Assembly: GCA_021772195.1 (NCBI GenBank)
Contig: JAJFML010000045.1
Span: forward strand, 1 to 11,290
DNA: 11,290 nt
Origin: Chlamydiota bacterium
GTDB lineage: Bacteria; Chlamydiota; Chlamydiia; Chlamydiales; SM23-39
Direction: 5' to 3'
This document shows positions 6,177-11,290 of this stretch, piece by piece. The notes beneath the pieces were generated by a model. That model saw only the letters and a program-made list of their open reading frames with translations. It searched no databases and was not told the origin of the DNA. The number at the start of each line of letters is the position of its first letter. Within the stretch, counting starts at the first letter, position 1. The position numbers and the translations under genes are program-made.

Positions 6177-8024
6177 ATGAAAGCCTCGTTGGCATTAGGT
6201 ATTATGGGTTATTTTTTTCGCTCTCCTTTTTGGAAAATCATAGTAGGCTCCAGGTATTCAAACTGTAGATACTTGCTTTTTATATTACCTCCTCTTGTGT
6301 TAACGACCGCTTTAGAAGGAATATCCTTTGCGCTCATCTACCTTGCTCTTTCTGTGATAAGCGGCCAGGCTCTTGAAATGCAACATCTGTTCAGCTTTTT
6401 AAGCGCCTGGCACTGGCTGGAAGGTCTGAGCCCTAAAGGGCTGTTTTACACCTACATTATGGCGGCGCTCGCTTTTCAACTCTTTAGAAGCTTAATTAGT
6501 TTTATTGCTTATAATGCGGTTACAAGGCTTTCAGTAAAAGTTCAGACAGAGGCACAGAAAAAGATCTATCAACAAATATTTAGCTTTAGTTTTCCATTCA
6601 TTTCGCAGTATAAACAGGGCTATTTAACAGAGTTGGTTAAGAGCCCGATCTACTTTATCCCTCAATTGTTTACCTTTCTGAACCGCTTTTTTGTCTCTTT
6701 TTTCATAAGCGTGGGATTGCTTGCTGTCATGAGCTGGATCTCACCTCTTCTTACTCTAGTTACTCTCTCTCTCTTTCTCTTTGTATTTTTGTTTCAAAAA
6801 TTTTTAGTTAAGCAAGTAGCAAAGTTCTCTAAAGAGCTAACTGACCATGTCCATAAATTTAGTCATGAAACAGAACAAGCCCTCAGCGGAATTCGCCATA
6901 TTTATAGCTTCAACAAGCATGGCTACATATTGAGCAAAATCAATCTGATATTAAAAATGCTTGTTAACAGCAGCACAAGGGCTCACTACTGGAATAACAC
7001 TATTTATATCGCAAATGAGACGATAAATATTTTCTTAGTTGCCAGTATCCTCATTATAGGAGGTTTCCTAATAGATAGTTCAGGAGGCGTCTTGATATCA
7101 AGCCTGCTGACATACATTGCACTGACTTACCGCTTTGGAACAAGGATACAAGAAGCGATGAGAGCAATCGGAGATGCGAGCCTGCATTTTGGCTCGATCA
7201 AAAAGTTCAATGAAATTTTAGAAGAAGAAAATAAAGAGTATCTCTCTTCATCATCCAATAGCATGACCTGCTGGAACAAAGATATCGTATTTGATAACGT
7301 TTCGTTAAAATATCCACACTCATCTAACTATGCATTAAAAAACATCTCCTTTTCCATTACAAAAGGATCTACAGTCGCTATTGTTGGCGCATCTGGAGCT
7401 GGTAAATCTTCCATTTTAGATTTGCTCTTGAAGCTCTATGAACCTAACCACGGTGAAATACTGATAGACTCTCAGCCATTAGCCTCCATTTCAAGAGAAA
7501 GTTGGTTAAAAAAATTAGGTGTAGTTAGCCAAGATTCTTTTCTGTTTAATGGATCCATTGATGAAAACATTCGTTTTGGAGACCTTGAGGCCACGGATGA
7601 GGCTATTCTTAAATCTTCTTTTTCTGCAGGCATCTCCAATTTTATTAAACAACTCCCCAACAAATATGAAACTGTTGTTGGAGATAAGGGATACAAATTA
7701 TCAGGCGGGGAAAAACAACGGATATCACTTGCTAGAGCGCTTCTTCGAAATCCTGAAATATTAATTCTAGATGAAGCCACGAGTAATTTAGACAGTTTCT
7801 CTGAAAATCTCATTCAGAATTCATTAGAAAACCTAGATAAAGGCAAAACTACTATCACAGTAGCTCACCGCTTATCTACCATCACACATGCTGATAAGAT
7901 AATCGTTCTTGAGAAAGGAGAGGTCGTGGAAGTTGGTACTCATGAAGAGCTTCTTCAAGCTGGAGCTAGGTACTCAAATTTATGGAAGCTTCAATCTGAA
8001 AAAAAAGAAACCACCTTCGTTTAG
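6177..8024 (+). CDS. ABC exporter, fused transmembrane and ATPase domains (MsbA/PglK-like)
   Basis: 615-residue type IV ABC half-transporter, expected to work as a homodimer in the inner membrane and export or flip a lipid or lipid-linked substrate. Membrane segments are seen around residues 32-62, 88-112, 170-208 (two spans) and 278-320. The ATPase domain runs from about 368 to 605: Walker A GASGAGKSS (404-412), Q-loop Gln452 in VVSQDSF, signature LSGGEKQ (508-514), Walker B ILILDEA (528-534), D-loop SNLD, and switch His564 in VAHR. All catalytic elements are intact. An in-frame stop (6165-6167) sits just upstream of ATG 6177, so there is no longer form. ATG 6177 lacks a Shine-Dalgarno sequence, and ATG 6204 (Met10, AGG four bases upstream) is an alternative start. 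It follows the GT17 gene by 99 bp, and its stop overlaps the converging uvrB stop. The glycan-gene setting suggests a flippase role like PglK, but MsbA-type lipid A export cannot be excluded. Confidence 0.92.
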   Translation: MKASLALGIMGYFFRSPFWKIIVGSRYSNCRYLLFILPPLVLTTALEGISFALIYLALSVISGQALEMQHLFSFLSAWHWLEGLSPKGLFYTYIMAALAFQLFRSLISFIAYNAVTRLSVKVQTEAQKKIYQQIFSFSFPFISQYKQGYLTELVKSPIYFIPQLFTFLNRFFVSFFISVGLLAVMSWISPLLTLVTLSLFLFVFLFQKFLVKQVAKFSKELTDHVHKFSHETEQALSGIRHIYSFNKHGYILSKINLILKMLVNSSTRAHYWNNTIYIANETINIFLVASILIIGGFLIDSSGGVLISSLLTYIALTYRFGTRIQEAMRAIGDASLHFGSIKKFNEILEEENKEYLSSSSNSMTCWNKDIVFDNVSLKYPHSSNYALKNISFSITKGSTVAIVGASGAGKSSILDLLLKLYEPNHGEILIDSQPLASISRESWLKKLGVVSQDSFLFNGSIDENIRFGDLEATDEAILKSSFSAGISNFIKQLPNKYETVVGDKGYKLSGGEKQRISLARALLRNPEILILDEATSNLDSFSENLIQNSLENLDKGKTTITVAHRLSTITHADKIIVLEKGEVVEVGTHEELLQAGARYSNLWKLQSEKKETTFV

Positions 8025-10003
8025 ATAATCTCAAGACTTTGATAGTAGCGTAAAAGATCTCGAAAGCGGGCGGCATCTTCATAGCGAAGCTCTTTTGCAG
8101 CTCGTTTCATTTCAATTTGACATTCAACAATCTTCGCTTCTATTTCTTTTGCATTTCCCCTTTCTACAGGCTCTTTTTCGTCTTGAGTAAGATCTACTGG
8201 CGGAAGTCCAAACGTCTCCTCTAAGGCCTCAATTTGTCCCTTCTTAACTGTTTTAGGTATGATGCCATGCTTTACATTGTATGCATGCTGTATCTCTCTT
8301 CTCTCTTTCGTAATTTGAATCGCACTAGCTATTGCTTTTGTCTCTTTATCTGCATACATGATCACCCTACCATCTTCATTTCTAGCAGCTCTTCCACATG
8401 TTTGCACAAGGGCGGTTTCACTACGAAGAAATCCTTGTTTATCAGCATCTAGAATCATCACAAGAGTAACTTCTGGAATATCTAGTCCTTCTCTAAGTAG
8501 GTTAATCCCAACCAAGACATCACTCTTACCAAGTCTTAGATCTCTGATAAGACGCATTCTTTCCAAAGTATCCACATCTGAATGAATATATTGAGCTCTA
8601 ACACCAATTTCAACGAGATATTTGGTAAGATCTTCAGCAAGTTTTTTTGTGAGGGTAGTCACTAAAACCCGGTTATTCTTTTCCGTTTCTTTTCTAATTT
8701 CGTCGAGAGCATCATCTACCTGGCTACCTGCAGGTCTAATCTCAATGAGAGGGTCCAGAAGGCCTGTTGGTCGAATAATTTGCTGTACAATATCACCCTC
8801 AGCCTCCCCTATTTCCCAGGCGCTGGGTGTGGCAGATACATAGATAACATTATGAAAGTGCTTATATGCCTCCTCAAATTTGAGAGGCCTATTATCCATG
8901 GCAGATGGAAGACGAAATCCAAATTCAACAAGTGAGGTCTTTCTAGAGCGATCCCCATTATACATCGCGTGCATTTGCGGAAGAGTTTGATGTGATTCAT
9001 CAATAAAAAAGAGAAAGTCTTTTGGAAAATAATCGATAAGACATGGAGGAGGAGCTCCTGGATCTCTAAGACTGAAATGGCGAGAGTAGTTCTCAATGCC
9101 CTTACAAAATCCAATCTCTTTAATCATTTCGAGATCATGACGCGTTCTTTCTAATATCCGCTGCCTTTCAAGAAGTTTGCATTCCTTTTCAAATAAAGCC
9201 GCCCTTTCTCCTAGCTCAAACTTAATGGTATCTATGGCTTTACATCGGATATTTTCTGGAGTTACATAGTGAGAGCCTGGGAAAATTTGAAGTTTTTTCA
9301 TCTCACGTCTGACTTTTCCAGTTAGCGGATCAATTTCACGAATTTTTTCAATTTCATCGCCAAAAAACTCGATACGGTAAGCTAAATCATCTTCATAGGC
9401 AGGTACAACATCCAGGATATCCCCTCGAACTCTAAAGGTGCTTCTAGCTAGATCATAGTCATTTCGTTTATAGTGCATTTCAACAAGATGCAAGAGAACA
9501 TCATCACGTCTTGTAGTCTTTCCCTCTTCTAGTTCCAATACCATTTCAGCATAATATTCCGGAGACCCTAAGCCATAGATGCAAGAGATGGAAGCTATTA
9601 TGATAACATCTTTTCTTTCGATGAGTGACCTGGTTGCAGATAGACGCATCTTCTCAATTTGGTCATTAATTGCCATATCCTTCTCAATATAAGTGTCCGT
9701 TCTGGCAATGTAGGCCTCTGGCTGGTAGTAATCGTAATAGGAGACAAAATACTCGACAGCATTCTCAGGGAAAAAGCCCTTGAACTCTTGGTATAACTGT
9801 GCGGCAAGAGTTTTATTGTGTGCTAGGATGAGCGTCGGCCTTTGCATTTCTTGAATGACATTTGCCATTGTGAAAGTTTTACCCGATCCAGTAACACCAA
9901 GCAACACTTGAGCACTTTTCTTTTGTTTGATACCAGCACATAGATTTTCTATTGCAGCCGGTTGATCACCACAAGGAGAAAAGTCTGATTTTAACTGAAA
10001 CAT
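8021..10003 (-). CDS. uvrB: Excinuclease ABC subunit B (UvrB)
   Basis: Damage-verifying helicase-like subunit of UvrABC nucleotide excision repair: it is loaded by UvrA, clamps the damaged strand and recruits UvrC. The 660 residues are full length for the family. Seen: FSPCGDQPAAI (8-18), Walker A GVTGSGKT (36-43), the damage-probing beta-hairpin with YYDYYQPEAYIARTDTYIE (89-107), DESH box (335-338), YVSATPS (388-394), the helicase C-terminal half with GINLLREGLDIPEV (499-512) and motif VI QTCGRAARN (534-542), and a C-terminal UVR domain (about 618-655) that contacts UvrC. All motifs are intact; Cys stands where many family members have Ile in motif VI. ATG 10003 has AAAGAGA (10017-10011) seven bases upstream, inside the end of tyrP. 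The stop overlaps that of the converging ABC exporter gene. Confidence 0.98.
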   Translation of the reverse strand: MFQLKSDFSPCGDQPAAIENLCAGIKQKKSAQVLLGVTGSGKTFTMANVIQEMQRPTLILAHNKTLAAQLYQEFKGFFPENAVEYFVSYYDYYQPEAYIARTDTYIEKDMAINDQIEKMRLSATRSLIERKDVIIIASISCIYGLGSPEYYAEMVLELEEGKTTRRDDVLLHLVEMHYKRNDYDLARSTFRVRGDILDVVPAYEDDLAYRIEFFGDEIEKIREIDPLTGKVRREMKKLQIFPGSHYVTPENIRCKAIDTIKFELGERAALFEKECKLLERQRILERTRHDLEMIKEIGFCKGIENYSRHFSLRDPGAPPPCLIDYFPKDFLFFIDESHQTLPQMHAMYNGDRSRKTSLVEFGFRLPSAMDNRPLKFEEAYKHFHNVIYVSATPSAWEIGEAEGDIVQQIIRPTGLLDPLIEIRPAGSQVDDALDEIRKETEKNNRVLVTTLTKKLAEDLTKYLVEIGVRAQYIHSDVDTLERMRLIRDLRLGKSDVLVGINLLREGLDIPEVTLVMILDADKQGFLRSETALVQTCGRAARNEDGRVIMYADKETKAIASAIQITKERREIQHAYNVKHGIIPKTVKKGQIEALEETFGLPPVDLTQDEKEPVERGNAKEIEAKIVECQIEMKRAAKELRYEDAARFRDLLRYYQSLEII

Positions 10004-10005
10004 AG

Positions 10006-11238
10006 CTAAGTCTCTTTAGAGGAATCATACTTTTCAATGAGCTTATTGAGCTGCCCATCCTCCTGCATAAGATCAACTACGATGATAAAGAGAGATCCCA
10101 ATATGATCGTAATCAATAGACTCCTACCAAAAAATGAGCGGTAAGGGGATGGTTTGGGAAGTGTCCAAGCCATCAGAGCGGGTAAAATCCCTAAAAGAAT
10201 AGCTACAAAGATAGCCGCATATTGAAGTGCTAAAAGAAACCCATGCTCATAGACGATTACAAAAATCATGGGAGGGATAAAGGTCAGCAAGGTAGCAATC
10301 ATCCTACCTTTTCCCGTTTTCTTGATCTTTAATCCGTCTCTCAAGAAGTCAGCAAGGCTAAGAGACACACCAAGAAATGAGGTGACAATGGCAAAAAAAG
10401 AGAAGAAGCTTGCGCCGATACCTATCCATTTATTATCGATTAGGTGCATAAGAGGCTCTGTCGTGTGTCCTCCTCTTTTCCAAGTAGATATGAGCCCATA
10501 TTCGCCCGTCAAAGGAATCGTTCCTAAGATCAGAAACTCCCAAAGAACATATACGAATAGGGGAATGAGACTTCCAATGACAATAGCCAGCTGAAGGCGT
10601 CTTCGATTATGGTTCATGTAGGTTGTTAAACTGGGAATAATGATATGAAAACCAAAGGAAGTAATCACTATGGAGAGGCCCACTAAAATCGTGCTCGAAT
10701 CCGCATGACGAAGTAAATTAAAATCGACGTAGGGAGGTAAAAAATAGACGAGAAGAGAATAGGAGAGAATAAGAGCGATAATAAACACCCGATTAACCAG
10801 ATCGACCGCTCTTGTTCCTAAATAGACAAAAGTGCCAAAGAAAATCAAAATAGGAAAAGGTGCGAGCCATGAGGGAAGCTCCCATCCCGTAACAGCGTAA
10901 ATGCCCATCGCAAAAACAGGCGCGCTCCCTGAGATATAAGCTGCCGTTAGACAATAAAGAAGAAGAAGATATCCCGTCCAACAAAGGACTTTTCCAAATA
11001 CGCCTAACGTCTTTGATGCCATCGTGACAAGGTTTACCTCTCCCTTTAAGTGAAGATTTACTTCAAGAAGCAAGAGCGCAGTAATCGTCATAAAGAGCCA
11101 GCAAACAGTTAAAAGACCAAGTGTTGGAAAAAACCCTGTAAAAGCTGTCATTACTGGGATTGCGAGCATACCCGCTCCAATTGCCGTTCCTGCAATGAGG
11201 AGGACTCCCCCTAAAAAATGGTTGATTCTTAGTGACAT
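10006..11238 (-). CDS. tyrP: Aromatic amino acid permease, TyrP-like (HAAAP family)
   Basis: 410-residue inner-membrane permease of the hydroxy/aromatic amino acid family (TyrP, Mtr, TnaB), which take up tyrosine or tryptophan by proton symport. The start MSLRINHFLGGVLLIAGTAI and the following GAGMLAIPV are the family signature in the first membrane helix. About eleven hydrophobic segments can be picked out along the protein, and length is normal for the family. SFGFHIIIPSLTTYM (194-208) is a further family-like stretch. In Chlamydiae such permeases draw aromatic amino acids from the host, which matters because most members cannot make tryptophan fully. The gene lies just upstream of uvrB with only two bases between them, so both are likely on one transcript. 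The start is backed by AGAGGA seven bases upstream. Tyrosine versus tryptophan specificity cannot be decided from sequence. Confidence 0.93.
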   Translation of the reverse strand: MSLRINHFLGGVLLIAGTAIGAGMLAIPVMTAFTGFFPTLGLLTVCWLFMTITALLLLEVNLHLKGEVNLVTMASKTLGVFGKVLCWTGYLLLLYCLTAAYISGSAPVFAMGIYAVTGWELPSWLAPFPILIFFGTFVYLGTRAVDLVNRVFIIALILSYSLLVYFLPPYVDFNLLRHADSSTILVGLSIVITSFGFHIIIPSLTTYMNHNRRRLQLAIVIGSLIPLFVYVLWEFLILGTIPLTGEYGLISTWKRGGHTTEPLMHLIDNKWIGIGASFFSFFAIVTSFLGVSLSLADFLRDGLKIKKTGKGRMIATLLTFIPPMIFVIVYEHGFLLALQYAAIFVAILLGILPALMAWTLPKPSPYRSFFGRSLLITIILGSLFIIVVDLMQEDGQLNKLIEKYDSSKET

Positions 11239-11245
11239 GCTCTAT

Positions 11246-11251
11246 TCCTCT
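11246..11251 (-). promoter_or_regulatory. Ribosome binding site of tyrP
   Basis: Minus-strand AGAGGA sits seven bases before the ATG (11238-11236), fixing the tyrP start. The remaining 39 bases to the right edge show no convincing promoter; it probably lies outside the window. Confidence 0.6.
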
Positions 11252-11290
11252 ATTTAATCACGATTCAAAACAGCTTAAGAACTTCTTGGA

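Noticed and set aside
2062..8024. Glycan block as a mobile element or genomic island with defined ends.
   Set aside because: No integrase, transposase, tRNA, direct repeat or terminal inverted repeat could be found at its edges; acquisition by transfer remains only a possibility.

Overview
The window looks like chromosome from a member of the Chlamydiae, most likely a non-Chlamydiaceae environmental lineage (Parachlamydia/Simkania/Waddlia-like). The strongest evidence is a type IA DNA topoisomerase whose C-terminus carries a SWIB domain after three zinc ribbons, an arrangement known from Chlamydiae. A TyrP-type aromatic amino acid permease gene, also typical of the group, lies at the other end. 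Base composition is AT-rich by eye. The genus is inferred from domain content only; no search was possible.

Layout. (1) 1-2051 (+): 3' three quarters of topA, cut by the left edge. (2) 2062-3171 (+): GT4 glycosyltransferase, 10 bp after topA. (3) 3192-3236: strong hairpin between converging genes, a probable bidirectional terminator. (4) 3236-5078 (-): a signal-peptide-bearing sulfotransferase-like gene followed after 31 nt by a mannose-1-phosphate guanylyltransferase. (5) 5079-5255: divergent promoter region. (6) 5256-6077 (+): a GT17-family glycosyltransferase with a signal peptide. (7) 6177-8024 (+): a fused membrane/ATPase ABC exporter. (8) 8021-11238 (-): tyrP followed 2 nt later by uvrB; the uvrB stop overlaps the ABC stop.

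Housekeeping genes (topA; tyrP-uvrB) therefore flank a roughly 6-kb block of five genes that all fit glycan synthesis, decoration or export: GDP-mannose supply (ManC-like), a cytosolic GT4 transferase, a type IV ABC exporter that could move a lipid-linked product, and two predicted exported enzymes, a GT17 transferase and a sulfotransferase. GT17 is best known from animal bisecting-GlcNAc transferase (MGAT3), and sulfotransferases need PAPS. Finding both behind signal peptides in a probable intracellular bacterium suggests they act in the bacterial envelope or on host material. That is inference; the individual family assignments rest on visible motifs.

No tRNA, rRNA, CRISPR array, insertion sequence or prophage gene was seen. 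No gene-free stretch exceeds 300 bases; the longest is the 177-bp divergent region at 5079-5255.
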